This document shows, piece after piece, positions 36,354-48,614 of a stretch of 64,000 nt of DNA. A program made the translations under genes and the position numbers. Numbering within the stretch: position 1 is the stretch's first letter; each line of letters starts with the position of its first letter. This DNA comes from Ceratodon purpureus. Its lineage: Eukaryota; Streptophyta; Bryopsida; Pseudoditrichales; Ditrichaceae. The stretch covers positions 64,027,877-64,091,876 of the forward strand of contig CM026426.1 in assembly GCA_014871385.1 (NCBI GenBank). The letters are read 5' to 3'. Below the pieces are notes generated by a model. That model was not told the origin of the DNA, ran no database searches, and saw only the letters and a program-made list of their open reading frames with translations.

Positions 36354-37106
36354 TTGCTTCAGCATGAGAATGAGTGTGCAATGCGGAGGCTCACCCCATG
36401 GGGTGGGCCGATGAAGCATGGGTGTGTTGCGTTTTTTTTTAATTGAGAGTGCCATAGTCCTACTATTGTGACAGACTGTAGGCCGGGAGCATGAGAATGA
36501 GTTTGCAATGCGGAGGCTCACCCCATGGGGTGGGCTATAAAGCATTGGTGTGATGCATTCTTTTTCAAAAGAGAGTGCCCCGGTCCTACTGTCATCACAG
36601 ACAATAGTCCACGAGCATGAGAATGAGTTTGCAATGCGGAGGCTCACCCCATGCGGTGGCCGATGATGCATGGGTGTGATGCCTTCTTTTTTCCAAATGA
36701 GAGTGCTCCAGTCCTACAGCCTTGAGAGTGAGTAGGCCGGGAGGATGAGAATGAGTGTGCAATGCGGAGGCTCACCCCATGGGGAGGGCCTATGAAGCAT
36801 GGGTGTGATGGGTTTTATTTCCAAAAGAGAGTGCCCCGGTCCTACTGTCCTCAGAGACAAAAGGCCGGGAGCATAAGAATGAGTTTGCAATGCGGAGGCT
36901 CAGCCCATCGGGTGGGCGGATGTAGCGTGGGTGTGATGCGTTTTTTTTTCAAAAGAGAGTGCCACGGTCCTAGTGTTGTCACAGATAGTAGGCCGGGAGC
37001 ATGAGAATGAGTTTGCAATGCGGAGGCTCATCCCATGGGGTGGGCCGATGAAGCATGGGTGTAATGCCTTTTTTTTTACAATTGGGAGTGCGCCAGTCCT
37101 ACTGTT
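36354..37106. repeat. Minisatellite, about 127 bp x 6
   Basis: Unit starts (GCATGAGAATGAGT) fall at 36362, 36489, 36615, 36743, 36871 and 36999, spacing 126-128. Each unit has CAATGCGGAGGCTCA, a CCCATGGGG palindrome, an A/T run and GTCCTACTGT. The array continues after the hAT insertion at 39304-39335. Repeated short frames inside it are artefacts. Confidence 0.95.
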
Positions 37107-37346
37107 CAGGGTTATCATAATAGAGGGACGGGGCATAGAATTGTCGTCTTGTTATGTGACAAACGTGACGGACGTTTTTTTTCGTGACTATCGGACGTCT
37201 GATTGGACGCCTGATCGGACGAGCTCCTCCGCGCTAGTAAAATTATTGTCCTCACAGTTTACTCATGTTTCTAGGGTGGCGTCCGTCGTCGCGTCTACTT
37301 GCGCCCGCAGGCACGCGCGCGAGCACTCGGGTGCGCGCAAAAAAAA

Positions 37347-37742
<396 letters not shown>

Positions 37743-39680
37743 ATTTTTTTTTTTAATTTTTTTTTTTTTAATTTTTTTTTTTTTTAATTTTTTTTTTTTT
37801 TTTGGTGCGCGTGCCTACATGCTCGCGACAGTTCGCACGCGCCCGAGAGGCTGCGTGAGACTTTCTCAAAGAAATTGTTCATTTCATTTTGGTGATAGTT
37901 CATCGTTTGGGCATGTGCATGTAGGCATGCACATTAATAAATATTAAGCAATTAAATGAAATGAAATTGAATTTCCAAAATTCATGAAGATATGTTTTGA
38001 ATCTTGATTTTTGTACTATTAAAGTTATTCTTGTTAAATATAGTTTTATATTTTGTTCATGATTGCAATCATTAATTAAATATGTAAATAAATTATATTC
38101 ATGTTATTGTTGAATTTATTTACCATGTTTCATTCAATTGGCACATATAATAAGTTTACATAACAAATATAGGAAAAAAAAATACATCATAAAATGGGAA
38201 TGATAAAATAAATACATGATAGACTAAGAATGGAAGAAAAAAAAAACAAGAAGATAGAATGGAATAGTAATGTACTTAAAAAGAACAAGATGATAGCATA
38301 GATGACAATTGGAAAAATATATAAAAATAAAAGATGGAATGGGCGACTAATGGAAGGCTAATAAAATAAATAAATACATCATCCACTCGAAATAAAAGAA
38401 GAGGAAAACGAGAAGGTAGAATGGAAGAAGAATAGAAAAATCAACAAATAAAGGGATAGAATGGGAGAAATGTGGAAAAAAGTCATGGATAAAAAGCCAT
38501 CAAGTGTGATGAATGACATAGTCAACAATGAATTGACATTTAAATAAATTTTGATTTAATCAATGCAAAGATAGTGGAAATGTACACATATTGCTCTAGT
38601 TTAAACAAAGTTAAACCAACTCCAAAATCTTCTATTAATCTAACTATCTATGCCTTTTGCTACTATTTTTATGCCAATATCATATTACAAAAATGTTCTC
38701 ATCACTCATCGATCTCCATCTCATCACATACTGAGCAATTGAGCTCCTTGGTCTAGCAACAATTATTTGTGCATAAAATTGCAATGAACAACTTTTTAAT
38801 TGAAGTCCGGTACGAGCTCTCCGGCAAGTGCGGACGTGTGTGAGTACTTGGCGCGCGAGCACACGGGCAAGTGCAAAGGAGGAAGTAGCACCAAAATGAA
38901 ATCAACAACAAGTTGGTGGAAGTCCGGCGCGCGCTATCGAGCAAGTGCGGACGGGCGCAAGCCTATGGACGCGAGTATACGGGCGAGTGCGGGAAAAAAA
39001 AAAAGAAAAAAAAAAATTTAAAATAAAAAATTTAATTTTTTTTTTAAAATAAATTAATTTCCCATTCGCCCGTTTGCTCGCGCCCAAATGGACGCGTGCG
39101 ATAGTGAGCGCTAGGTAAACATTGATCATTGATATGGGGAGATATCAGAAACATTGATCATTGATATGGGGAAGTGAGTGTTAGGTTTTACCCTTACCAT
39201 GAGTCAACCGGTCAACGCCCTTATTGGAGGATCATTTGGGTGTGTCTTGTCACCATGACGGACTAACAAACTAACGGACGGTCGGTCTATTATGACAACC
39301 ATGCTACTGTCGTGACAGACAATAGGCCAGGAGGCTTACATTACGATCATTGGGATGCGATTTATTTTTAAGTTAATTCTAATAAGTGAACATCAAGTCT
39401 TGATGATAGCCGTTTTTTCTATTAATCAAAACTTTATTTATGAATTAGGATTCCTTTGAGGATAAGATGGGGAGCCGTTATCAAGTACCAACTCCAGCAG
39501 ACACCGAGGTACATTATTAGTTTCTCAACAACCATGGACTTTACTGATTTACATAGTTGACTTCTGCCTTTCAATTTACTGCTCACGAATCTTTTAAAAG
39601 TTGAATATAACCCTCTCTTTATTTCTTCTACTCTAGGTATATCTAAATGCTCCCGAGTTGTCCGCCACCTCCCCATATCA

Positions 39681-40127
39681 ATGATCAATGTTTCTGATAT
39701 CTCGGATTCATTTGATCAGCACTATTGTACCTATATTGTAGCACACCATGTAGATGTGGGTAGTGGACCTTTCGAGGTCCATTCTCCACAGTACATGCCT
39801 ACCTCTCCACAGTGCATGCCTACCTTTCCACAGTACATTCCTACCTCTCCACAGTACATGCCTACATTCTCAGTGTATGAGCCTACCTCCCCAGGCTACA
39901 TGGCCACATCTCCTCCACAGGGCTCACTGCCGATGTCTCCACCCTCTCCTTCCTCGCCTATTAGAGTGAGGAGGCCAGCCCATGTGGTCTTTGCCTTTCC
40001 GCAATATTGCAGTGCCCTGTCCAACAAACTAGGCGATTTTGGAGGAGGCACCGCCACTGGAATTGTAGACAAACTAAGGAGTACTATAGTTGTGCATCAC
40101 GTAGATAGTTCTTCCAAGCGCAAATGA
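39681..40127 (+). CDS. Protein with RNA polymerase II CTD-like heptads
   Basis: A 148-codon frame from ATG 39681. Residues about 35-80 are six tandem heptads of the form (S/F)PQYMPT: SPQYMPT, SPQCMPT, FPQYIPT, SPQYMPT, FSVYEPT, SPGYMAT. The array closely resembles the CTD consensus YSPTSPS. It is followed by a Ser/Pro tail and VRRPAHVVFAFPQY. At DNA level it is a 21-bp tandem repeat (39781-39918). An upstream short exon is possible (39467-39508, MGSRYQVPTPADTE, ending at a GT), but the frame across the candidate acceptor does not fit, so the start is uncertain. It lies 129 bases before the ParB/methyltransferase-like gene on the same strand and may be its N-terminus. Confidence 0.55.
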   Translation: MINVSDISDSFDQHYCTYIVAHHVDVGSGPFEVHSPQYMPTSPQCMPTFPQYIPTSPQYMPTFSVYEPTSPGYMATSPPQGSLPMSPPSPSSPIRVRRPAHVVFAFPQYCSALSNKLGDFGGGTATGIVDKLRSTIVVHHVDSSSKRK

Positions 40128-40255
40128 AATTGAGTTGTTACAAAAGAGCTAACAGTATAAAGTTATATTGTTATTTTCTTTTATATACTTGTCTTCCTTG
40201 CATGACTTTAGTTGATTGCGATTCTAGTGTTAATTTGCACACCTTTTGCCGGGTT

Positions 40256-43200
40256 ATGCAAACACAAGATGTGTTGGCAAAACCTTCTTGTCCGATAGAC
40301 TTGAAGAGTGCTATAGAAGGCGAATTGCAGCATTGAAAACAACACAAGGTGGACTCTATAGCCGTCATCAACAACCTCAGGATCAAACCGGAAAAGAAGT
40401 CCCGATTGTTGGTGCCCCTGTGCAGAATGATCTCAATGGCCAAGGTTAGACCAGTGGGCGAAATGGGGGTACAGCATTCAGAGCGGGAGTTCGTAAAGGA
40501 ATATAGAGATGGGGACCGCGTCATATACATCTCTATGTACAACAACGAAGAGCTGACAAGGGATGTTACGGACGAGGTCATGGCCGGTTGGAGCCCACTA
40601 TGGAGGGACGCAAATGAGACTTTTGAAGATGACCTTCGGGGAGACGAGGACTGGATGCAATTCTCGAGCAAGATGTTTTTTGTCTGGGAAGGTAACCATC
40701 ACCTCTCAGCATGGCTTCGACATATAAACAAGCACCATGCGGACGACCCATCATGGCACATCTCTTTGCATTTCATAATACTAGACCCCCGCGGCCATGT
40801 GGGCAATTTTCTTCACGCAATGCATGACATCAATTGGTATGTACTTGTGTTTTAGTTCTTGTTTTTTTCTTTGTAAGTCTTTTTTCTATTATGTATTATT
40901 CTTCCTACTTTTTTTTTTATATTCAGGTCGACTGAGAATGACCACGTGAAGAGTAATCTCCCGGCAAACTTGTTTCAAATTCACTCATTCGAAATGATGA
41001 AGCTGGACAAATTTAAAGACCTTCTCAGTCTTGAAGAATTTGATGCATGTTTGAAGAACACGCCACCTAATCCGTCATGGTTTCTCTTGACAACTAAAGT
41101 TTTCATCGCATTTCTCTACCGAGTAAGTTTATCTCCTTTCTCTCTTTTCTTATAATAATTCGTTCATTTTTTGAATTTTCTTAAGTTTGATTTTCTTTCT
41201 ACAGCGAGAAATCACAATGGCCTCCGATGAAGCAGCTAGGGCCTACCTTGACAAGACGGCGGAGGATGAACAGACTACAACTGCGGTTTGGGATGTCATG
41301 AATGAGGCATCAGATAGAATGGTCGAGTCCATTAAGAAGAAGGACTTTACCAAGTACTTGGCAATTGAAAATCCCAAGAATGGTGACGACTTCCTCAGTG
41401 AGGTGAGACCCTCATTTAGGTTGAGTTCAGTATTTGGTATCATTACAACATTTTCCTATTCATATTTTCTAGGACTTCTCTACGCCTGGCAGATCAATCG
41501 GTATTTCAGTGACTTCCCTAAACTTGAGATGTCCCTCGATAAGCTCCAGAAGATTGTTCTAGCGGCCGTCGAGGCCAAATACAAGGCTCGTTAGTTGAAG
41601 TGGTGGAACTCATCTCTGAGTTCCCGACTGTCTTACAGATTTCTACCGCCTGATTTCAAGGATACCGAATTCGACCCTTAGTTGAACAGGGCTTCATTCT
41701 TGGCTGGGATATAGTTTGGAAATATTCTTTTCCAATTACATGATGCTTTCTTATCTTACTGAATTCTTTCTTATTGCTACTGAATCCTCCGTCTGTATAA
41801 TAGTTGGAGGAAGCCCTCATCAACGAAGTCGAGGACATATTTAAGGCGGAGAACCTCGTTATCAATTGGAAGGCATTTCCTGATGTCCAACAGTCGGGCG
41901 ATTATGTGAAGAGGTCACGTATTCTATTATCGGATAAGGCCTTCCCTACGTTCATTGGAAAGAAGGCTGAGAAGGCCTTTGACAAGAAGTCCAATTTTGC
42001 TAAATTCCCTAGAACCACTCAGTTTGTCAAACGAGTTACTTACCGGTACGTTACCTAACTTAATCGCATTCGCATTTTATAATTGGCTCTCTATTTCTTT
42101 CTGATACTAACCTTCTAAATGTCTTTCCTTAGGTACTTCAAGCAAGAGCTTGTTTTGAAGGGGGCCATCAACGTTCAGCAGCTCCCCAAGTAATTTACTG
42201 CTTGGACAAAGAAGCTTGGACAAGTGTATCTATTCTCCTCAGCAGTTGAAAAGGTACAAAGCTCCTCACTTGGAAGGTGGATGCTGATATCTTGATTGTT
42301 CTTGTGGTTTCACTATTGACTCAGAGGCGGACGTCAAGACTTTACACGATGGGGGTGAGGTGGTGATCGAAGACTCGGTGGATGGTGCAGAAGATCACAA
42401 AGGACAGCAAGATCAATCATCTGCACCTCCACCAAAGAGAGGGAGAGGGCGGCGTCTGAAATCTCTGCGTTCTCAGTCAGAGGCATCACAGCAAACTGGT
42501 GCGGAGTCTTCTGCGCCAGGGCAGAAGGCACTAGAGCCTTCTCCAGGTAATGTCGTTTTGAAGCCTTCTCCAGCTTCTACGACAGCTCCTTCCTTGATCA
42601 GTGCTTCCGAGATCACAAGGGGACTCATTGAGCACAGGAAGGCCAAACAGTTTCGGCAAACTACTTCTTCCGATGGAACTCTGCATTCCACACATGTTTA
42701 TGTCATGAACTCATCTGTGGATTCAGTACTGCTTTGAAACAAAGAACTCTGTGACAACGGTGGCGATCTGGAATGGATCAAGGCTCTAGACATCGTTCAA
42801 AAGTTATGATCCGTTGCTTAGACCTTTCCCTTGGATACGTACACTACTGTGAATCTTATAGTGTCTAACTCTGCTTTCTTGTTTCCTCAAGTTTGGAGCA
42901 GGCCGCCAAAACCAAATTCCGCCACAATGCAAAGAACAGAAGCATATGGGAGTCGACTTGATCATTGCCGACATCCCTAAGAATCTTCCTGTCCCTTCGG
43001 TATCCGATCCCCCCTCCGTCATTCCACCCTGAAACTCTTGTGATAAGAAGTATGTGCAGAACATCTTCGAGTTTGCAAGACATTACTTGCAGTATGATGG
43101 TGCTCTTTGCATAATCCACAACAACGACCAAGACCTGGCTGCGCATATTTTTGAAGAGGCTAAGGCTAATGTCTTTGTGAAGCACACCGACTTGTGGGGC

Positions 43201-44246
43201 TTCAATGTACTAGGCTTGGCTCATCCTACGATCCCCGACTCCTTCGTATGTACATCATAATCATTCCTTGTCTTTGCTTTCTGCTAAACTTTCTTATTAT
43301 TTACACTCACATATTTTGGTGTACTGCAGTCTCTTTGGTTCTGGGTGCGCTTCTTCATTTGTGGTGGCCAACCCCCATCCAAGTTCACTTTTCAAACGAA
43401 GAAATCCGATCTCATAAATGGCGACCTCAATATAACTGAGAGTGATGCCATTCTCAACTTCAGCGATGTGGAATCGCAGCACATAAATGGGGATGTTCCG
43501 TAGAGATGGCCAAGGAAGAAAGCCCATGAGATGATGCATAGCATAATTGGAGAGCTGTCCAAGCCCGACGACATAATCTTCGACTAGAAAGCAGGAACAC
43601 GTAATCATTCATTAAGTGTTTCTGCATTTCCATTCCTCTCATTTTTTCTCCAAGGTCTCACTTCTTTGTAATGCATTGGGTTTCAGGTGCCTCCATCAAG
43701 GCTTGCCAGAATATTTGTCGTCATATTATAGCTTTTGAGGATTGACGAAGCCATATTCAACGCCCTTCTCAAACCATATATGGCTGCGGTATCCTCAATG
43801 GGCCCTTCTAAACATCCTAGACCGGCAGCAGTAGAAGAAGCACCTTCGAAGAAAGCAAGACAAGATAAGTACTGTAAGTCTTACTTTTCATTTTCTACCT
43901 TATGGATTTTTTTTCTTTGCTTCTTTATTGATTGCATCTTCACCCACTCATTCTTACCACTATCGATTTTCTATTGCAGAGTAGTTGCGGCAACAACGCC
44001 ACGTAGGCCAAGAACAGTGTCCATTCCATCGTGGCGTCTTCATTCCAGTCCAATTCAGCCTTACATACTTCCGGAGTATGCAAAGGACTTAGCACAAGCC
44101 TTTCAATCTGGTGCCGTTAAATATGTTCCTTGTCGATCAACTAGTTTTGGTCCTAGGGCTCTTGCATTAATCGATACGTAGGCTGTAGAAGGAGATTCAG
44201 AGACATCGAGCTCTGAGAGTGGAAGTAGCGATTGTAGCATGTCGTG
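40256..44246 (+). CDS. ParB-like domain plus N6/N4 amino-methyltransferase-like gene, interrupted
   Basis: Multi-exon gene with GT-AG introns at about 40836-40926 and 41120-41204 and more downstream. The first part (40340-40990) has IAVINNLRIKPEKKSR and a GNHHLSAWLRHI motif followed by LHAMHDINW, resembling ParB/Srx-type domains (GNHR-LAA). A middle region of helices and a Pro/Ser/Lys linker follows (41200-42730). The C-terminal part fits a beta-class amino-methyltransferase: VDLIIADIPKNL as the catalytic DPPY-like motif (42953-42990), IFEFARHYLQYDGALCIIHN, then HSIIGELSKPDDIIFD, AG across an intron, GASIKAC, RHIIAFE and DEAIFNALLKPY as the SAM-binding motif I region (43530-43780). Order IV then I is typical of that class. 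DIPK instead of DPPY, and about seven stops or frame changes, argue that this copy is inactive. Assignment is by motif order and remains tentative. Confidence 0.55.
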
Positions 44247-44611
44247 AGTTTGAAGGAGGCTTTGGTCTATCGTTGTTTTCATCTGATTTGATTTCATTTC
44301 ATTGGAGTTGATTACATACTCCTTCATCTATTCTATTGCAAACCACTTAAAGTATTTATGACTCTTATTTCCATTATATATTCGTGTATGTAAAGGACTA
44401 CAACTGCAAGACCTTTTGGCTCTCAATTCTCATGTGTTTAAAGGAAAAACCACTTCAGTTCTGAAGTTGTTTCTTTTCTATCATTTTAACCACAACACTA
44501 GAAAACACTAATGTGAACAATGAATTGTTACAACTGATATGCTCCAAATATATAGAATACTCTCATTACTTTCTTCATCAATCAACAACATCTCACATTT
44601 CTATAGCCATG

Positions 44612-45124
44612 TTATCTATTTTTGGGAGAGATCCAGACACCATCTCTCGTAGAAATTTTCTCTCCTTCCAGCACATCTAAGACTTGATTCCCATTGGCCC
44701 TTAGCAATGACCTCAACTGATCTAACTCAAGGCAACTTAGTTGTCCAAGGGACGTTGTCTCTAATCTGTCGTTGTTAATTGGATTTGCAAGTGACCAAGA
44801 ACTCCTAAAAACATTCGAGTTGATGTTGAATTGATTTGCTTCATATTCGTCCTTAGGAATCCAATGCCGACCCCTGTGGGAAACATAATCCCATTTTGCT
44901 AGCCGTAGGCATGTATATTCAGGACTGCTGTCAATCTCACGCTTCCAAAGCTTTGACACAGCACGAGCGTTCTCGACGTCTTCAAACGTGATTACAGTCT
45001 GAGGAGTCCAAGCCTCCGTTGTACTACTACCTATATGATCCCAGGGATCCAGCCCATCCGCCATCTACTTAAGCAAATCCTGTAAAATCGTTTCACAAGC
45101 AACGACCTCAAATGAATCGCCCAT
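44612..45124 (-). CDS. F-box-like protein (copy 2), one early stop
   Basis: Paralogue of the gene at 15446-15952, similar along its whole length (ENARAVSKLWKREIDSSPEY, CLRLAKWDY, HWIPKDEYEANQFNIN, LGQLSCLELDQL). The start ATG at 45124 (MGDSFEVVACETIL) aligns with copy 1. An in-frame TAG at 45067-45065 falls where copy 1 reads on, so translation may restart at ATG 45064. Possible SKP1-binding adaptor by loose F-box resemblance. It converges on the methyltransferase-like gene, as copy 1 converges on the SET gene. Confidence 0.58.
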
Positions 45125-45534
45125 ACCTTCAAACAACTGCCTAGCAAGTACAAGGTTAAGTTCTACAGAAATCATTGAGCTAATACAACGTCAGTGACGT
45201 CTGCTAAGGTTTATACAGATCTTTGGTTGACACTTAAGCTAGCAGTGCTCATATCTAAAGACCGAGAAATCTTCGACGAAGACAAGCACTCTGACATAGA
45301 ATACATCTTAGTTTTAGGAGCTCCATTATTGTACACGAACTTTGAAATATTTCACAAAGTTTTCAGACCTTTAATTTTTGCTTTTTTGAATTTTGTTTTT
45401 TCTACAATTATCTATATTATCTATTCAATATTTACTGTTGTGATCTAATAACATGATGCTGGAATACTCATATCTACATCCAGTAAGGGACCAAATCTAA
45501 AGGATTGTATGCATGACGTCATCATGACATCAGC
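45125..45534. other. Short spacer left of the giant hAT
   Basis: No supported gene. Before the hAT inserted, this was continuous with 62040 onward, so it may be a shared promoter region between the F-box-like gene (minus) and the gene at 62195 (plus). Confidence 0.45.
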
Positions 45535-45542
45535 CCTAATTT
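45535..45542. repeat. Target-site duplication, left copy
   Basis: CCTAATTT immediately before the left terminus. Identical to 62032-62039. Confidence 0.97.
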
Positions 45543-45649
45543 CAGGGTTGTCACAGTCGTCCGGGACGCTCGGGACGTGGGGACGTCCGCGGACGTCTGC
45601 CAGCGCCAGAGGACGTCCTGTGACTTAGAAAAAAAAAATCACCCGCATA

Positions 45650-45671
45650 GGTTTCACCCCGAGGTGAAACC
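45650..45671. promoter_or_regulatory. Perfect hairpin near the left end of the hAT
   Basis: GGTTTCACC, loop CCGA, GGTGAAACC. Outside it CCCGC (45642) pairs loosely with GCGGG (45682). It could be a transposase-binding or RNA structure; no known motif. Confidence 0.6.
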
Positions 45672-45756
45672 ACACCTTCTACGCGGGGGAGGGGTTGCGG
45701 GGGAGGGTGCGGCCGTCGCCGCGGAGCGGGGGGGGCCGTCGGCCGCGTCGGGAAGG

Positions 45757-45870
45757 GGCCGTCCCCGGCGACGGCCCCTTGCCGTCGCCGCGGAGGGGGT
45801 GGCCGTCCTCGGCGACGGCCCCTTGCCGTCGCCGCGGTGGAGGGGCCGTCCCCGGCGACGGCCCCTTCGA
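45757..45870. repeat. GC block 1: 44-bp tandem repeat with GGCCGTC words
   Basis: Units start GGCCGTCC(C/T)CGGCGACGG at 45757, 45801 and 45844 (spacing 44 and 43). It lies 5' of the transposase and is almost pure G+C. Confidence 0.9.
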
Positions 45871-45976
45871 CGGCCCTGACAATCCATGATCGGACGGCCC
45901 CTCGCTTGACTTACGGCCTCGACGGCCGTCCTCCCTTGATTTTTAGGGCTTACCCCGTGGCATTTCATGGGATGAG

Positions 45977-45984
45977 TATAAAAG
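45977..45984 (+). promoter_or_regulatory. TATA box of the hAT transposase
   Basis: TATAAAAG, 254 bases before the first in-frame ATG (46231) and just after GC block 1. No perfect inverted repeat surrounds it, unlike the other three units. Confidence 0.6.
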
Positions 45985-46230
45985 ACCCCTCCTGAAAGTT
46001 GGCATTACACTTCTGAATTGTACTCCATGTGCTACTAGTTGCACTAATATACGTGTGTATCTGTTGCATGGTGAACGGCGGCGTTCAGAAGTGTGTTGAA
46101 TTGGAGTTTCTTCGGAGGCTCTAGTTCTCTTGAGGACGTGGTACCCCGATTTTTTGAAGTTTTTCCGGGCGATCTATCAAGTGCACCAATCGCGTCTAAA
46201 AGTTACTCCCCATGGTATACCGAAGTCGAT

Positions 46231-48606
46231 ATGATCGATGCGGAGAAGAAGAAGACCAAGATGGTTCAATGTATGCTATGCAAGAACACTTTCGCAAAGA
46301 GGATTGAGCGGATGCTCAGTCATTTGGGCTATGACAAAGTTCTAGGGGTACGGACTAGTGGAGTAGGTCGTTGCACTAATTTGTCACCCGCTATACTGTC
46401 CTTGTTCAAGAATTGCGGTGGCAAATTCCCCAACGACTCCTGAATATTCATGTCAGAGCAGAGTACTTCCACCGTGACTCGTGGCAATATATCCCCGAGA
46501 GTGAACACTCCCATGGATGTGGACTCATGTTCTGGATCCCGGGTTCCAACTCCGAAGAATGAACCCATTTTATTTGGTGAGGGTGTACCTTTCATTTCCA
46601 CTCTTCCGGGGGAAGGTAGTGGACCGTTTCCTCCTTTGAAGGCAAAGAGGCAATCTACCCTTCAAGAGGGCTTCGAAGAGACTCAGAGGCGGGAATGCGA
46701 CAAAGCATGGGCCACATGTTTTTACGAGAACAGTATCTCGTTTAACGTGGCTCGGAGTGCCTCTTTCAAGGACGCGGTGTTGAAGACGTCCAACATGAAG
46801 AGATCATACACACCTCCATCTTTCCACCATCTCCGAACAAATTTTGTAGCCCAAGCAAGGACTGATTTGGAGACTTCCTTGAATGATAGGATTTTTTCAA
46901 GTGTTAGGAAGTACGGGGGAACGTTGGCCCTGGATGGGTGGACTTCTGTAAGCAGTCGCCCTCTAATAAACGCAATGCTGGTATCTCCTGCTGGTGAGTT
47001 ATTCTTGGGAGCCGTTGACACGAGTGGGAAAGAGAAGGATGCCGTTTTCGTAGCGACCGTCATTGAGAAGTTTATCCAACAAGTTGGAGAACAGAACATC
47101 ATTCAAGTATGCTACGATAATGCTCCGGTGATGCTTAATGCCGGAAAGTTGGTCCAAGCACTCTATCCATCCATATTTGTCCAAGGATGTGCTGCCCATG
47201 CGATGGACCTTTTGTTGGAGGATTGGAGTAAGATGAAGTGGGTGAAGGAGCTCCTAGATCGGGCTAAGAACTTGGTTAAGTTCATAAAGATAAGGCAAAT
47301 GCCACTCTCGGTATTTCGAAAGCACGAGGCAAAACTTAGCTTGCTGATGCCTGGTCAGACTAGGTTTGCATCGCACTACATTATGATTTTGCGTCTACTG
47401 AAGGTTTGAGGAGCATTGGAGCAGAGCGTTGTGGATCATGACTGGAGAAACTACGAAACGAAGAAGACCTTATCTGCCCGTGACAAAGCGAAGATCTCAC
47501 GCGATGTTAAGAGGGTTGTCTTGGATGACGTTTTCTGGGAGCAATGTGCAAACTTCAAGTGGATGACGAGTCCCATTGCATATGCCCTACGAGAGTTTGA
47601 TGCGAAGGAATGGGCATTGGGTAAAGCCTACGTCGTTCTCCGCAACCTTGAGAAGCATGTCCTCTCTTTACGCCATGAGCCCTTCAAACTAGACTCTGAC
47701 AATGCTGATTTCTGCGAGGACTCATTTTATGAGCGTAAAGCCATGATTAAATCACCCTTACAGTGTGTTGCTGCGCTTTTAAACCCTTATCTTATTGACG
47801 ATGAGGACCTCCACAATGATACTGATGCGATGGCATCGGCGAAGGAGGTCTTGTTGTCGATGGCTCCTCCGACACTGAAGGAAGTGGTCATAGAAGAGTT
47901 CTTTGCATTTCGTGAAGCTTATCCTCCGTTTCGTGACGTACGTGACTCCTCTAAGTCACAACTGCCGCCTTTTGGTTGGTGGGATATATACGGATCCGCT
48001 GGTAAATTCATTTCCCCAATTGCAAAAAGGATTTTAGCTCAGCCCCTGTCTTCTTCTTCATGCGAGCGGAATTGGAGTAGCTACTCCTTTGTCCACAATA
48101 GGAAGCGAAACCGTTTACTTCCGGAGAGGGCAAATGACCTCGTGTTTGTGTATACAAATTCCAAGATAATTTCCCAGTCCAAGTTGAGTGGCTTAGGGAG
48201 GTTCTACGGGGAGTTGGAGGGGAAGGAGGATCCGAAGGCCGTGGAAACCGAGGACGTTGACTACTCTAGTGAGTCTGATGTTGATCTACCCTTCGACGAT
48301 CTATCAATTGACCCCCCTATTGAGGCCACAGTCGACGACCTCGAGGTGTCTCCGAAAGGAAAATCCCGTTGTTCTCCTGCGCCGATGGAGCGTGCTTTCG
48401 AGTATGATGATGTCGATGAAGAAGGTACCAACGAGGAGGATACGATTCCTCTTGCCTCTTTTCTGAATGGAGACGGTTTATTAAACAGTGATAAGATTCT
48501 CCGGGGAGGATCCTCTCATACTACCGTGGATTTGGTCGTACCAAAGAAAGAGGGAGACCCCACCATTGATACTTCTAAGGTTGTTCTCCAAACTTCAACC
48601 GCCTGA
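46231..48606 (+). CDS. hAT transposase (BED-like finger, DUF659, hAT dimerisation), two in-frame TGA
   Basis: One frame runs from about 46093 to 48606, interrupted only by TGA at 46441-46443 and 47407-47409. I chose ATG 46231 as the first in-frame ATG. Residues about 10-55 form a degenerate BED-type finger (VQCMLCKNTF ... MLSHLGY). The DUF659/RNase-H-like core follows: LALDGWTSVSSRPLINAM gives the first Asp, QVCYDNAPVM the second, and CAAHAMDLLLEDW the conserved Cys/His helix. The region after the second TGA (GALEQSVV) holds the candidate Glu. The C-terminus has the hAT dimerisation motif (ILAQPLSSSSCERNWSSYSFVH, LLPERANDLVFVYTN, about 48030-48170) and an acidic tail. Both TGAs fit CGA (Arg) changed at a CpG. 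Expected to cut and join the element at its CAGGGTTGT ends in the nucleus. Confidence 0.88.
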
Positions 48607-48614
48607 AGGACGAT

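Noticed and set aside
36354-37106. CRISPR-like array
   Set aside because: The 127-bp units are contiguous without unique spacers, so this is a minisatellite.
45577-45968. Long overlapping frames on both strands in GC block 1 (and likewise at 53054-53647, 56122-56808 and 61194-62164)
   Set aside because: They exist on five or six frames at once because the repeats have few stop-forming words. Peptides are low-complexity Arg/Pro/Gly with no motif.
46441-47409. UGA recoding (for example selenocysteine) in the hAT transposase
   Set aside because: No reason for a Cys/Sec at these sites, and CGA to TGA at a CpG explains both more simply.
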